64,000 bases of DNA from Novosphingobium barchaimii LL02 (lineage in GTDB: Bacteria; Pseudomonadota; Alphaproteobacteria; Sphingomonadales; Sphingomonadaceae), in contig NZ_KQ130453.1 in the NCBI RefSeq assembly GCF_001046635.1, positions 315,001 through 379,000 of the forward strand, in the 5' to 3' direction. Numbering within the stretch: position 1 is the stretch's first letter; the number at the start of each line of letters is the position of its first letter. Below, piece by piece: positions 44,136 to 53,767 of the stretch. Position numbers and translations under genes: made by a program. The notes under the pieces are model-generated. The model was not told the origin of the DNA and made no database searches. It worked only from the letters and a program-made list of their open reading frames with translations.

Positions 44136-47100
44136 ATGAGATCAGATGGGACAGGCACCAAGGCCTGCGAGGGAGAGAAACAAGTGTCGTACCCCCCAAA
44201 ACGCACCGTCACGAATCACGCCTGTTCGCGGGTGTCGCTGGCGATCGCGATTTTCAGCATCGCTGTGACCGTTGGCTCGGCGGGATATGCGAAACAGTCT
44301 GACGGCCTTGTGTTCCGCGCGCCTCTCGACACCGATTTTGATGCGACTGTCGCGGGCGGATCCTCCGCTCCCAATTTCAAAAGCGAAGTTTCCATCGTTG
44401 CCGATGGCGCGCTTGGCGGTGCTGGGCGCTGGACGGACGGCGGCTACGTCGCCTGGGAGGCACCCGGAAACATGCTGGCTCAGCGCGGCACGCTCTCGTT
44501 TTTCTGGCGCAGCCATACCCCAGTGGGCGAGGCGCCTTTCGTCATCTTCCGTGCGAGTGCGGGCGACCATTCGAGCTGGGACATGGCCTTCCTGCGCATC
44601 GACTGGAACGGCCACGGCTTCGATGCCTTCGTTACCGACGCCAACCTCTCGCGCGTCCGCGTCAGCTGGACCATGCCCACCCCGCCAGGCCCGGACGCCT
44701 GGCACCACGTCGCGTTCGCCTGGGACGAGACGCAGGGCGTGCAGCTGTTCTGGGACGGGCAGCAGGTCGCGGCCAACCGGCAGGCGGCCGATCTCGACAT
44801 GGCGCTCGACCAGTTCGGTCTCGCCGGCCGCGTCATCGCGCCGCACCAGGTGCAGAGCCGCTACAACTTCATGCGCGGCTCCGACCTCGATGACATTCGC
44901 GTCTACGACCACATGCTGGGTGGTGCGCAAGTGGCGGCGCTGGCGGCGAAACAGGAACCAGCCACTGGCCTCGCCCCCGCATCCGCAGACCTTCGCAAGG
45001 CCTGGCTCCACCGCTTCGGATGGGACACGCAGAGCCCAGCCGCGCTCAAGGACAAGGTCACGGTCGTGCGCAAGGTAGAGTTCGCCGACGCCAAGGACCT
45101 CAAGGAATGGATGTGGAAAGGCATCGATGGCATCGCCGAAACCACCTGGCCCGGCGTCTACAACCGCTCTCGCCTGCCGGGCCGCGACGACTATTTCCAA
45201 CTGCCCGACTGGAACGTCTACGTCGAGGGCGGCAAGACCTACGAACTGACACTGCCGGGGGACGCCGCCTTCAACCGTGTCGAAATTCGCGGCGCGGCCT
45301 ATGGCGCGCTCGAATGGTCCAGCAACGGCAAGTCCTCATGGGGCAAGCTGGCGGCGCGGCAGAAGGGCGTGGTGCGCTCCCTTACCGACACGCCGACGAA
45401 GACGGGCGGCACTCTGCGCTTCACCAACGTGATGCAGGAGCAGCCGATCCAGGAAATTTGGGCTTATGACATCCAAGCCGGCGAAGTGCCCAAGGGGACC
45501 TTCCAACTAAGCTACACCGTGCGCGCGGACGCTGCATCGGACCTTGGCGCGCTGGAGCGACTCAATAGGCACATCGCCGGCCGCTATCCCGCGAACGAGC
45601 GCTCGACGGTGGTGGCCTTGCCCACCAGCGGCGTGAAGGCCGCGGTCGGGGCGGGCAGCGCGGGTGCCTCCGGGACCGCGCGGCGCAGCGGTGACGACCT
45701 CCCGCTGGTTCACGTGCTGATACCGTCGAACTTTGGCGATGCCCCGGCCGACCGTGCGCTGGCGCGCGCGTGGAACTACGGCTGGGAGAACGCGCACGAC
45801 GGTCTCGACGGCATCGCCATCGACCTGCCCGCGATCAATGCCGTGCCCAACGCGAAAGGCGTGATCCCGCTCGATATCCGTGTGAAGGACCCGATCTGGC
45901 CGGAGCGCGACATGATCGACCTGCAGGTCTCGGTCCGCCCGGGCCAGCCGCGCACGCTGTGGCTCGACCTGCGCGACCGCATCCTGACGGCGGACAGCCT
46001 CTACCTCACCGTCGCTTCCGCTGCACCGGACTTCGGGGCCCAGTCGCTCGACGGGATGACCGTGCGCATGGTCTTCAAGGACCGCGCCGAAGCCAAGGCC
46101 GAGCATGTCGCCGACCGCTTCAACCAGGTGAAGGACAACTGGGCTTTCCTGGTGGAAGAGCACACCGCCTCCAAGAGGGCGGGGCTGTACCGGCGCCTCT
46201 ACGGCGACATCACCGACCTGCTGCGCATCGATCCGGACAACCTGGAGGCGCGCCGTTACTGGGCCGACATCGGCTATTCCGAAGACCAGCTACCGCCCTT
46301 CGTCCAGCCCAAGGCGCCGCCTGGAACGCCGCTTTGGGCTTTCCGCCAGCTGGAGGACCTGAAGCTCACGCGCCAGTTCGTGAACTGGTGGATCGATCAC
46401 CGGCAGGTGCCTTACGGGGACTTCGGCGGCGGCATTTCGGACGATACGGACCTGACGCAGCAGTGGCCGGGCCTTGCTCTGATGGGCGTCGATCCGGACA
46501 AGATCAACCGCTCGTTGCGGGCGCTGTCGGACGCGGTCTACAAGAACGGCATGATCGTCGATGGGCTGAGCTACATCTCCACCGACGAGCTGCACGTCTA
46601 CGAGGAGGGCATCAATTCTGACGCGGAGCGGCTCTATCTCAACTGGGGCGAGCCCAAGGCGGTCGAGCGCATGATGGCCACCGTCAAGGCACTGGGCCGG
46701 GTGATCCGCGCCAATTCCGCCGGGCATATGCACATCTCCTCAAGCTGGTACGGCGCCCGCAAGATCTACACCGACGAGCCGTGGGCATGGCAAAAGCCCT
46801 ATGGCTTCGTTATCATGCACACCCCGGTCCTGCTGGGCACGTTCAACGCCGACCCGACCGCGCGCGGGCTGGTGACGGGGCTGATCGACGGGTTGCTGTC
46901 GCACGGCAAGCGGGGCGCGGACGGGTTCTGGACCTTCCCGAACGATATCAGCTTCGACCACGACACAGAGCGGGCGGGCGACGGCGGCGGCGCGTCGCTT
47001 CCCATGCAGTCGGCCTGGGCGGCGTGGCGCTTCACCGGCGACGACAAGTACCTGAGGCCGATCCTCGGCCGAGTTGGCAAGGACAATTTCAGCGCGCTCA

Positions 47101-48038
47101 CCGAAATCAACGAGAACGCCATCACCGTGCTCGGCAAGCGCGCGGATTGGAAGGACACGGTGCTGCGCAAGGCTGGGGGCGGTGACGATTTCGCGCGCTT
47201 CGAGGCATGGAACACTACGGGCGACCGGGCTTGGCTCGAAGCGCTCAACGCCCACGGCATCTCGGACAAAAGCCAGCACATGTATATGTACACCGAGGGG
47301 CACTGGTGGAGCGACCGTGTCGATGCGCCTAACGAGCACCTGCAGCGCGAGCGCCTCGGCGGCATCGCCCTCAAGCGCAACCAGACCTATCCGGGCAACG
47401 CGGTGAGTTGGCGCTTCGCCGACCCGGATGCGGCGGTGAAGGTCGCGATCCTGGTGCGCGATGCGACGCCCGAGGCGTTCACGGTGGTTGCATATAATAC
47501 GAGCGCGGCCGAGCAGCGCGCGGAAATGGGAACGTGGAACGTCGTCGCCGGCACCTGGGAAATGACGAAGGGCCTTGCCGGGGACGGCGGTGACACGGCG
47601 CAAGGCGACGTCACGATCCGCGATGTCGAACTGGAGCGCAGCGGTTCGCTGCCGGTCACGTTTTCGCCGGGCACTACAACCGTAATGACGTTTCGCCTCA
47701 AGCAGAAGGCCGCAACGCAGCCCGAACATCGGCCGGACCTCGGCATCGGCGCAGACGACGTGACGCGCCAGGGCAACCGTGTCGCGGTCACGGTCCACAG
47801 CCTTGGCTCGGTCGGGGCGCCTGCCGGTAGGGTCACACTGGAGACGACCGAGGGCAAGGTGCTGGCATCTGCTGCCGTGCCGGCTCTGGAAGCTCCTCGT
47901 GATCTGACGGCCAAAACTGTGGAGGTCGCGCTCACCGTTCCAGGCGGCGCGCCGCAGGTACTGCATGTGAAGGTGTCGACGGGCGCGCCGGAAGTCACCC
48001 AGCGAAACAATGTCGTGGTGCTGGGGGGGACGAACTGA
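44136..48038 (+). CDS. Very large LamG-containing putative polysaccharide-active enzyme
   Basis: 1300 residues, exported by an N-terminal hydrophobic signal (VSLAIAIFSIAVTVGSAGYA). The start is ATG 44136 after AAAGGAG; GTG 44184 after GGAGAG is equally plausible and gives a cleaner signal. Residues about 55-285 form a laminin-G/concanavalin-like jellyroll (FVIFRASAGDHSSWDMAF; WHHVAFAWDETQGVQLFWDG). Then come two beta modules, and from about 740 an all-helical (alpha/alpha)6-barrel-like domain (LTRQFVNWWIDHRQVPYGDF; HISSSWYGARKIYTDEPWAW; MYMYTEGHWWSDRVD), followed by a beta C-terminus. Such architecture fits a polysaccharide lyase or six-hairpin glycosidase, but no family is recognised with certainty. 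It overlaps the next gene as TGATG and lies beside GH3 and GH43 genes. Confidence 0.75.
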   Translation: MRSDGTGTKACEGEKQVSYPPKRTVTNHACSRVSLAIAIFSIAVTVGSAGYAKQSDGLVFRAPLDTDFDATVAGGSSAPNFKSEVSIVADGALGGAGRWTDGGYVAWEAPGNMLAQRGTLSFFWRSHTPVGEAPFVIFRASAGDHSSWDMAFLRIDWNGHGFDAFVTDANLSRVRVSWTMPTPPGPDAWHHVAFAWDETQGVQLFWDGQQVAANRQAADLDMALDQFGLAGRVIAPHQVQSRYNFMRGSDLDDIRVYDHMLGGAQVAALAAKQEPATGLAPASADLRKAWLHRFGWDTQSPAALKDKVTVVRKVEFADAKDLKEWMWKGIDGIAETTWPGVYNRSRLPGRDDYFQLPDWNVYVEGGKTYELTLPGDAAFNRVEIRGAAYGALEWSSNGKSSWGKLAARQKGVVRSLTDTPTKTGGTLRFTNVMQEQPIQEIWAYDIQAGEVPKGTFQLSYTVRADAASDLGALERLNRHIAGRYPANERSTVVALPTSGVKAAVGAGSAGASGTARRSGDDLPLVHVLIPSNFGDAPADRALARAWNYGWENAHDGLDGIAIDLPAINAVPNAKGVIPLDIRVKDPIWPERDMIDLQVSVRPGQPRTLWLDLRDRILTADSLYLTVASAAPDFGAQSLDGMTVRMVFKDRAEAKAEHVADRFNQVKDNWAFLVEEHTASKRAGLYRRLYGDITDLLRIDPDNLEARRYWADIGYSEDQLPPFVQPKAPPGTPLWAFRQLEDLKLTRQFVNWWIDHRQVPYGDFGGGISDDTDLTQQWPGLALMGVDPDKINRSLRALSDAVYKNGMIVDGLSYISTDELHVYEEGINSDAERLYLNWGEPKAVERMMATVKALGRVIRANSAGHMHISSSWYGARKIYTDEPWAWQKPYGFVIMHTPVLLGTFNADPTARGLVTGLIDGLLSHGKRGADGFWTFPNDISFDHDTERAGDGGGASLPMQSAWAAWRFTGDDKYLRPILGRVGKDNFSALTEINENAITVLGKRADWKDTVLRKAGGGDDFARFEAWNTTGDRAWLEALNAHGISDKSQHMYMYTEGHWWSDRVDAPNEHLQRERLGGIALKRNQTYPGNAVSWRFADPDAAVKVAILVRDATPEAFTVVAYNTSAAEQRAEMGTWNVVAGTWEMTKGLAGDGGDTAQGDVTIRDVELERSGSLPVTFSPGTTTVMTFRLKQKAATQPEHRPDLGIGADDVTRQGNRVAVTVHSLGSVGAPAGRVTLETTEGKVLASAAVPALEAPRDLTAKTVEVALTVPGGAPQVLHVKVSTGAPEVTQRNNVVVLGGTN

Positions 48039-48700
48039 TGCGCGCGGGGATGGCGGTATTGCTCGCGCTGGTCGCGCTCCCAGCCGGCGCGCAAGCGAAG
48101 GAAGGTCGCACGGTTTGGAAGTTCGACCGCCTCGACCGCATTGGCGGGCTGCAGACTCAAGTGGCGGGCAATCCGAAGGTGGAACCGGCGCCGGGCGGCA
48201 AGGCCGCGGTCTTTGACGGAGTGGACGATGCGATCTACCTCCCCCGCCACCCGCTTGCCGGAGCGCGCCAGTTCACGGTCGAGGCGGTGTTCCGCCCGGA
48301 CGGTGGCGCCTTCGAGCAGCGCTGGCTGCATCTGGCCTCGAATGATCCGGCGAACCAGACGCGGCTGCTGTTCGAAATCCGCGTGGTCGACAGTTCGTGG
48401 TATCTCGACAGCTTCATCAAGGGGAGGGGCTACTCTCAGGTTCTGATCGACCCGGAGAAGCTGCATCCCATCGGCCGTTGGTATCACGTCGCCCAAACCT
48501 TCGACGGCACTACTTACCGCAGCTACGTCGACGGTGTTCTGGAAGGTGAGGCGAGGGTTGACGGCTTCACGCCGCAGGGCCCCGGCAATACCTCGGTGGG
48601 CGTGCGCTATAACGGGGTGAACTTCTTTCATGGCGCTGTGCGGATGACCCGTTTCACCGATCGCGCGCTGACACCCTCTCGCTTCAGATTACTGCCGTAA
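48038..48700 (+). CDS. Secreted LamG-domain protein
   Basis: 220 residues with a signal peptide (MAVLLALVALPAGAQA) and one concanavalin A-like jellyroll: AAVFDGVDDAIYLPRHPLAG, FTVEAVFRPDGGAFEQRWLH, IGRWYHVAQTFDGTTYRSYV, and GNTSVGVRYNGVNFFHGAVR. It is probably a periplasmic carbohydrate-binding or lectin-like partner of the upstream enzyme, with which it overlaps (TGATG coupling). No catalytic residues are visible. Stop TAA at 48700. Confidence 0.8.
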   Translation: MRAGMAVLLALVALPAGAQAKEGRTVWKFDRLDRIGGLQTQVAGNPKVEPAPGGKAAVFDGVDDAIYLPRHPLAGARQFTVEAVFRPDGGAFEQRWLHLASNDPANQTRLLFEIRVVDSSWYLDSFIKGRGYSQVLIDPEKLHPIGRWYHVAQTFDGTTYRSYVDGVLEGEARVDGFTPQGPGNTSVGVRYNGVNFFHGAVRMTRFTDRALTPSRFRLLP

Positions 48701-48704
48701 TGGA

Positions 48705-48956
48705 AGCTGTCGCGGGTGAGGATGGTCAAGGGGCGCGGGTCCTCGTGCCCGATCTCCACGATGCGCTTCCCCGACCGCAGTTCGGCCGGGGTGATGGGGG
48801 CCTGGAAGCCGACTGTTGGCGGTGACATGTCGCGCCTAGCCCCCCGCACACCAGCCCGCCGGACGATCGAGCGGTATGCCGCCGCTGCCCGCGCCGTCGA
48901 TGTGTGGGGGGGGCGGACAGCGCTGCGGCGAGGAGTATCGTTTTCAGTCTGCGCAT
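48705..48956 (-). pseudogene. Gene remnant broken at a G8/C8 run, unidentified
   Basis: Minus strand. The ATG at 48956 follows GGGAGAGGA and encodes a signal-like start (MRRLKTILLAAALSAPP), but the frame is lost at an 8-base C run (48903-48910 on the plus strand reads G8). A one-base shift continues as YRSIVRRAGVRGARRDMSPP, GFQAPITPAELRSGKRIVEI and PRPLTILTRDSFHYG, then it runs off into the LamG gene's antisense. The last part faintly resembles the RIV...P..ILTR.SF stretch of IlvD/Edd dehydratases; this is weak. It is the next gene after GH3 on this strand. Confidence 0.45.
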
Positions 48957-48976
48957 CGTCCTCTCCCGTTGCCGCG

Positions 48977-51604
48977 TCACTTCGGCAGGGGCAGTGCCTT
49001 GCCGCTCACCTTCACCCGCGCCCAGCCGCCGGGCGCGCCGGTATCGGGCTGGCCGCCGCCGACCCATACCGCGACCTCGCCCGGCAACACCGCCCGGCTG
49101 CCCTCCGCATCGACGCTGCTGAGTGCGCGGGGATCAAGGATGAAGCGAACCTCGCGGCTCTCGCCCGGCTCCAGATGAATGCGGGAGAAGCCCTGCAAGG
49201 CATGGCGCGGCGCGGTGCCTCCCGAGGGCGGCGCGCCGCGTACGTAAAGTTGCACGACCTCGTCGCCGCTGCGCTGGCCGGTGTTGGTGACCTTGGCCGA
49301 AACCGCCAGCGAACCGCCCGCCGTCACCCGGGCCGCGGCTTTGGGCGCGGCATAGGCGAAGCTCGTGTAACTCAGGCCATAGCCGAAGGGATAGAGCGGC
49401 TTGCCCTCGAAATAGCGGTAGGTCCGCCCGCGCATCGCATAGTCGCCGAAGGCCGGGAGCTGCAGGGCGGAGGCGTAGAACGTGACCGGCAAGCGGCCGG
49501 CCGGGCTGAAGTCGCCCGCGATCAGGTCCGCCACCGCCCGCCCGCCGACACCGCCGGGGTACCACGCCTCGACGATGGCGGGCAGGTTGGCCTGCGCCCA
49601 GTTCACGCTCATCGCGCTGCCGTTCAGCAGCACAAGCACTACTGGCCTGCCCGTCGCGTGGAGCTGTTCAAGCAGCTTCTCCTGCGGTGCGGGCAGGTCG
49701 AGACTGGTGCGGTCCCCGCCCGCGAAGCCCGGCGCGTTGACGCGCATTTCCTCGCCTTCCAGCTTCGAATTGAGCCCGGCGGCGAAGACCACGAGGTCGG
49801 CGCCCTTGGCGGCAGCGACTGCGGCGCCTTCCTGTTCGCGCAGGTCCGTCCACAACAGCGACTGGTCGCCCCGGTCGCCCTCCTGTCTTGCCTCGACGGT
49901 GATGGCGTGCGCCTTGCCGGCGGTGAGCGTCACCCCGTCGTTGTGGATCGAGGGCGGGTCGCCGGGGTCCCACGCATCGGCGATCTCTCGGCCGTCGACA
50001 AGGATGCGATAGCCGTCGTCCATGTTCATGCGGAAGTGGTATTCGCTGGTGACGTCTGGCCTGATCCAGCCGCTCCACCGCATCGCGCTGCGGCGCTGGG
50101 CGCGGGCAGGGCGGCCCCAGTCGAAGCGCACGTCGGCGCGGGTCTGGCGGCCGATCGCCTTGCCCTTTGCTTCGGGCCCCGCGAACTCCTCGACCGCCAC
50201 GCCCCTGGCGGCGCATCCGGCGTCTAGGCACAGGACTGCGCCCGGCACCGGCTTCAGCGGCGGCCCGACGTGGCCGGTGCCCGCGACGTAGGTGATCTTC
50301 GCATCGGGGAAGCGCTGGCGCAGGCCCTCCAGTACGGTGACGGGACGCGAGGGCGTGCCGTTGTAGTTGCCAACCAGCGCGTCGACGCTGTCGGCATTCG
50401 GCCCTATCACCGCGATCGAACGCGGTGCCTTCGCAAGCGGCAGCAGTCCGTCGTTCTTGAGCAGGACTATCGATTCGCGCGCCACGCGGCGGTTGAGTTC
50501 GGCATTCTGCAGCGTGTCGTTCTGCGCGGGCGTGATTGCCGAATAGGGCGTGGCCTCTCCCGGCAGGCCGAGGCGCAGGCGGTCGGTCATGGTGTGTGTC
50601 ACCGCGCGGTCGAGCAGCTCTTCGGGCAGCAGCTTCTGCCTGACGGCATCGACGATGACCGCCGGATCGGCGGACTTGTCGCGGCCGAACTCCGCGCAGA
50701 TGAGGTCGGTTCCAGCCAGCACCGCGCTCGCCGCCGCCTCGACCGGATCGGGGCTGAAGGCGTGGGCATCGGCGTTGAAGAAGTCCGCCATCGCCGCGCA
50801 GTCGGTGACGACGTGCCCGGCGAAGCTCCAGTCGCCGCGCAGGCGCTGGGCGATCAGCGGACTGCCGCAGGCCGGGACGCCGTCGATCGCGTTGTAGGCG
50901 CACATGATGCCGCTGGGTCTGGCCTCGGTCACCGTCGCGCGGAATGCGGGGAGGTAGGTGTCTTCAAGGTCGTAGGGCGAGGGGTGGACGTCCTCGCGGT
51001 GGCGGTTGCCTTCCGGCCCGCTGTGGACCGCGAAGTGTTTGGCGACGGCGGCAGTCTTGTAGAACACCGGATCATCGCCTTGCAGTCCGCTGACGAAGGC
51101 GACGCCCATGCGGCCGGTGAGGTAGGGGTCCTCTCCGAATGTTTCCTGCCCCCGGCCCCAGCGCGGATCGCGGAAGATGTTGATGTTGGGTGACCAGACG
51201 GTGAGGCCGCGGTAGCGTTTCGAACTGCCGTCCGCGCCGAGAGTCTCGAGGTACTTGGCGCGAAATTCGGTGGCGATTGTGTCGGCGGCCTGGTGGATCA
51301 GGGGCACATTGAAAGTTGCGGCCATCGCGATCGCCTGCGGGAACACGGTTGCCTCGCCGGCGCGGGCGACGCCGTGCAGACCTTCGCTCCACCAGTCGTA
51401 GGCGGGAATGCCGAGGCGGGGGATCGCGGGCGCCTCGGCTTTCAACTGGGCGGCCTTCTCTTCAAGTGTCATGCGGGCGACAAGATCGACGGCGCGGCTT
51501 TCCAGCGATGCGGCGGATGGCTGCGGGGCCGCGTTCTTCGCGGCGGCAACCCCAGTTTGCATGCTGGTCGCCACGCATAACAGCAATCCGATTCGATGCT
51601 TCAC
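48977..51604 (-). CDS. Glycoside hydrolase family 3 beta-glucosidase with PA14-like insert
   Basis: 875 residues. It hydrolyses terminal beta-linked sugars from oligosaccharides. GTG at 51604 is chosen for a GGGAGAGGG ribosome site and gives the signal peptide (HRIGLLLCVATSMQTGVAAA). The GH3 N-terminal barrel has YDWWSEGLHGVARAG and the nucleophile Asp in GHVVTDCAAMADF. The second domain has LLPLAKAPRSIAVIGPNADS. A PA14-like segment (about 440-570, SEYHFRMNMDDGYRILVDG) interrupts it, and an FnIII-like C-terminus ends the protein. It is divergent from a LacI regulator with a palindrome between. Confidence 0.93.
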   Translation of the reverse strand: MKHRIGLLLCVATSMQTGVAAAKNAAPQPSAASLESRAVDLVARMTLEEKAAQLKAEAPAIPRLGIPAYDWWSEGLHGVARAGEATVFPQAIAMAATFNVPLIHQAADTIATEFRAKYLETLGADGSSKRYRGLTVWSPNINIFRDPRWGRGQETFGEDPYLTGRMGVAFVSGLQGDDPVFYKTAAVAKHFAVHSGPEGNRHREDVHPSPYDLEDTYLPAFRATVTEARPSGIMCAYNAIDGVPACGSPLIAQRLRGDWSFAGHVVTDCAAMADFFNADAHAFSPDPVEAAASAVLAGTDLICAEFGRDKSADPAVIVDAVRQKLLPEELLDRAVTHTMTDRLRLGLPGEATPYSAITPAQNDTLQNAELNRRVARESIVLLKNDGLLPLAKAPRSIAVIGPNADSVDALVGNYNGTPSRPVTVLEGLRQRFPDAKITYVAGTGHVGPPLKPVPGAVLCLDAGCAARGVAVEEFAGPEAKGKAIGRQTRADVRFDWGRPARAQRRSAMRWSGWIRPDVTSEYHFRMNMDDGYRILVDGREIADAWDPGDPPSIHNDGVTLTAGKAHAITVEARQEGDRGDQSLLWTDLREQEGAAVAAAKGADLVVFAAGLNSKLEGEEMRVNAPGFAGGDRTSLDLPAPQEKLLEQLHATGRPVVLVLLNGSAMSVNWAQANLPAIVEAWYPGGVGGRAVADLIAGDFSPAGRLPVTFYASALQLPAFGDYAMRGRTYRYFEGKPLYPFGYGLSYTSFAYAAPKAAARVTAGGSLAVSAKVTNTGQRSGDEVVQLYVRGAPPSGGTAPRHALQGFSRIHLEPGESREVRFILDPRALSSVDAEGSRAVLPGEVAVWVGGGQPDTGAPGGWARVKVSGKALPLPK

Positions 51605-51624
51605 GATGCCCTCTCCCATTATTG

Positions 51625-51640
51625 TTGATAGCGCTATCAA
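51625..51640. promoter_or_regulatory. LacI operator between GH3 and LacI genes
   Basis: TTGATAGCGCTATCAA is a perfect 16-bp palindrome with the CpG centre typical of LacI sites. It lies 21 nt from the GH3 start and 69 nt from the LacI start. The same 12-bp core recurs before the TonB receptor at 57.8 kb. Confidence 0.85.
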
Positions 51641-51708
51641 TGACGAGGTTACATTGCAAGCGCCCTGCGGGCGGGGTAGCAGCTTCGCCACAGGGCAGGA
51701 GAACAAGA

Positions 51709-52797
51709 GTGGCTGACGAAAACGACGGATCGCCGACACCGCCGCAGACGTTGCCCCGGTCCTCCCGCCGATCGCGCGCGGGGGCGACGATCTCCGACGT
51801 CGCGCGCGAAGCGGGGGTGTCGCTGATGACGGTTTCGCGCGTGATGAACGGCAAGGCCAACGTGCGCGAGGAGACGCGAGAGCGCGTCAACGTGGCGATC
51901 AAGGCACTCAACTATTCGCCCAGCGCGGCGGCTCGCAACCTCGCGGCAGCCAGCGAGATCCGCATCGGGCTGCTCTACAGCAACCCCAGCGCGGGCTATC
52001 TCAACGAGTTCCTCGTAGGCAGCCTCGACCAGGCAGCGCGCTCGAACGTGCAACTCGTGGTCCAGCTCTGCGAGAAGGAGGAAGAACGCCGCGACACCGT
52101 CGAGCGGCTGATCGACAGCGGGATCGACGGCGTCATCCTGCCGCCGCCGCTGTGCGATTCAGAGGACATCCACGGGCTGCTGGTGAAGGCGGAAATGCCG
52201 GGTGTGGCGGTAGCATCGGGCCGCCCCGCGATCTTCCTCTCCTCGGTCAACATCGATGACCGCGCGGCGGCTGCGGCGATGACACGCCACCTGATCGGGT
52301 TGGGCCACCGGAAGATCGGCTTCATCTCTGGCAATCCGGACCAGACCGCTTCCGCGCTGCGCCTCTATGGCTATATCGATGCCTTGGGCGAGGCCGGGCT
52401 GGTTTCCGATCCTGCAATGATTGTGCAGGGGCTGTTCACCTACCGTTCCGGCCTCGGCGCGGCGCATGAACTGCTGGAGCGCGCCGAGCGGCCGACCGCG
52501 ATCTTCGCCAGCAACGATGACATGGCGGCGGCGGTCGTTTCGCTCGCGCATCGCATGGGGCTGGACGTGCCGCGAGACCTGACGGTGGTCGGTTTCGACG
52601 ACGCCCCGCAGGCGACGACGACCTGGCCCGAGCTGACCACGATCCGCCAGCCCATCGCCGACATGTCCCGCGCAGCAGTCGTGCAACTCGTCGAGGACAT
52701 CCGCATCCGCCGCGACGGCCTCCGCTTCGCGCCCCGGCACATACAGATGAGCTTCGAGCTGATCTCCCGCGAGTCCGACGCCTCGCCACTGGGGTGA
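51709..52797 (+). CDS. LacI-family regulator of the glycan locus
   Basis: 362 residues. GTG at 51709 (AGGAG about 7 nt upstream) is chosen; longer in-frame extensions overlap the operator and GH3 start. An N-terminal Ser/Arg-rich arm is followed by the LacI HTH (ATISDVAREAGVSLMTVSRV, then NVREETRERVNVAIKALNYSP) and the effector domain (IRIGLLYSNPSAGYLNEFLV; GLGHRKIGFISGNPDQ; AIFASNDDMAAAVVS; LTVVGFDDAPQA). It resembles the sphingomonad/xanthomonad SalR-type regulators that answer to breakdown sugars. The palindromes at 51625 and 57784 are its likely sites. Confidence 0.9.
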   Translation: MADENDGSPTPPQTLPRSSRRSRAGATISDVAREAGVSLMTVSRVMNGKANVREETRERVNVAIKALNYSPSAAARNLAAASEIRIGLLYSNPSAGYLNEFLVGSLDQAARSNVQLVVQLCEKEEERRDTVERLIDSGIDGVILPPPLCDSEDIHGLLVKAEMPGVAVASGRPAIFLSSVNIDDRAAAAAMTRHLIGLGHRKIGFISGNPDQTASALRLYGYIDALGEAGLVSDPAMIVQGLFTYRSGLGAAHELLERAERPTAIFASNDDMAAAVVSLAHRMGLDVPRDLTVVGFDDAPQATTTWPELTTIRQPIADMSRAAVVQLVEDIRIRRDGLRFAPRHIQMSFELISRESDASPLG

Positions 52798-53014
52798 GCG
52801 ACCGCGAACACGCGGCCGATTCAGAATTGCGCAAATCCATGATCGCTATAGCGACGCAAGAGCGGAAATCTTTGGCCCGCCGCGCCGTACATGCTTCTCA
52901 TGGCGGACATTGCGCCGCCGCTGCAACGGCGATTGCTCGCCGCTCGACTGGGTGGCCGGGTGGGGGAGTGGGCTGGTGCGGCAAAATGGCCAAAGCCCAT
53001 TCTCAAACGGTCTC

Positions 53015-53767
53015 TTAGGGGCGGCGGCCCGACGCCCAGAGCAGGCCGCCGCGCACATGCGCAAGGATCAGGCTGTTGTGCCAGGCTTCCGGGGTATGCC
53101 CGAGCGAAGTGTAGAACACCCGTCCGCCCTCGAAGTCATGAGCCCATGAAACCGGATGATCTTCGGCACCCGTCTCGCCGATAGAGGCGGGTGAGAAAGT
53201 CAGGAGCGGGCGCAGGGCCGGATCGACATCGGCGAACCAGTACCATTCGTCGGTATGGAAAAACTGCCCCGGCAGGCAGGCCAGGCTGGGGTGAGCGACC
53301 GTAGCGCGTCGCACCGTGCCGGTCGGCGTGCCCTTGGGGTGCCGGGCGAAGCGGGCGCCGATCATCCGGCCATACCAGTCCCAGGCATAATGGGAATCGG
53401 CCGCTCCGTGGATCGCCACTACGCCGCCGCCGCGCCGCATAAAGTTTTGGAATGTCTTACGGCGGGAGCCGGTCAGCCATTCGGTCTCAGGTTGGTTGCG
53501 GCGGGTGGTCGTGCTGACCAGGACAATCGTGTGCACCGTGTCAAGGGGCTGGTCGAACCGCGTCGGATCGGCGGTATTCTCGACGGTCATGCTGGCATCT
53601 CGCGCCAATTGAGCGATAGCGATGGCTGCCTGTTCGATGGAGTCATGACGGTAGCCTGTCGTGTGGGTGACAATGAGCACGGTATCGGCAGCTGTCTTCG
53701 CCGCCCCGGTCTCGGACGCGAGCAGCAGAGCCGCGAACGCGATGAGGGCTAACCGCTTCATCGTCAT
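53015..53767 (-). CDS. ThuA-like domain protein
   Basis: 250 residues with a signal peptide (RLALIAFAALLLASETGAA). It has the ThuA/glutamine-amidotransferase-like fold: VLIVTHTTGYRHDSIEQAA at residue 28, IVLVSTTTRRN, RRGGGVVAIHGAADSHYAWDWY, and PVSWAHDFEGGRVFYTSLGH. In other bacteria ThuA-like proteins accompany sugar or glycan uptake genes; the reaction is poorly defined. ATG at 53767 overlaps the GH43 stop (ATGA), so the two are coupled. Confidence 0.88.
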   Translation of the reverse strand: MTMKRLALIAFAALLLASETGAAKTAADTVLIVTHTTGYRHDSIEQAAIAIAQLARDASMTVENTADPTRFDQPLDTVHTIVLVSTTTRRNQPETEWLTGSRRKTFQNFMRRGGGVVAIHGAADSHYAWDWYGRMIGARFARHPKGTPTGTVRRATVAHPSLACLPGQFFHTDEWYWFADVDPALRPLLTFSPASIGETGAEDHPVSWAHDFEGGRVFYTSLGHTPEAWHNSLILAHVRGGLLWASGRRP

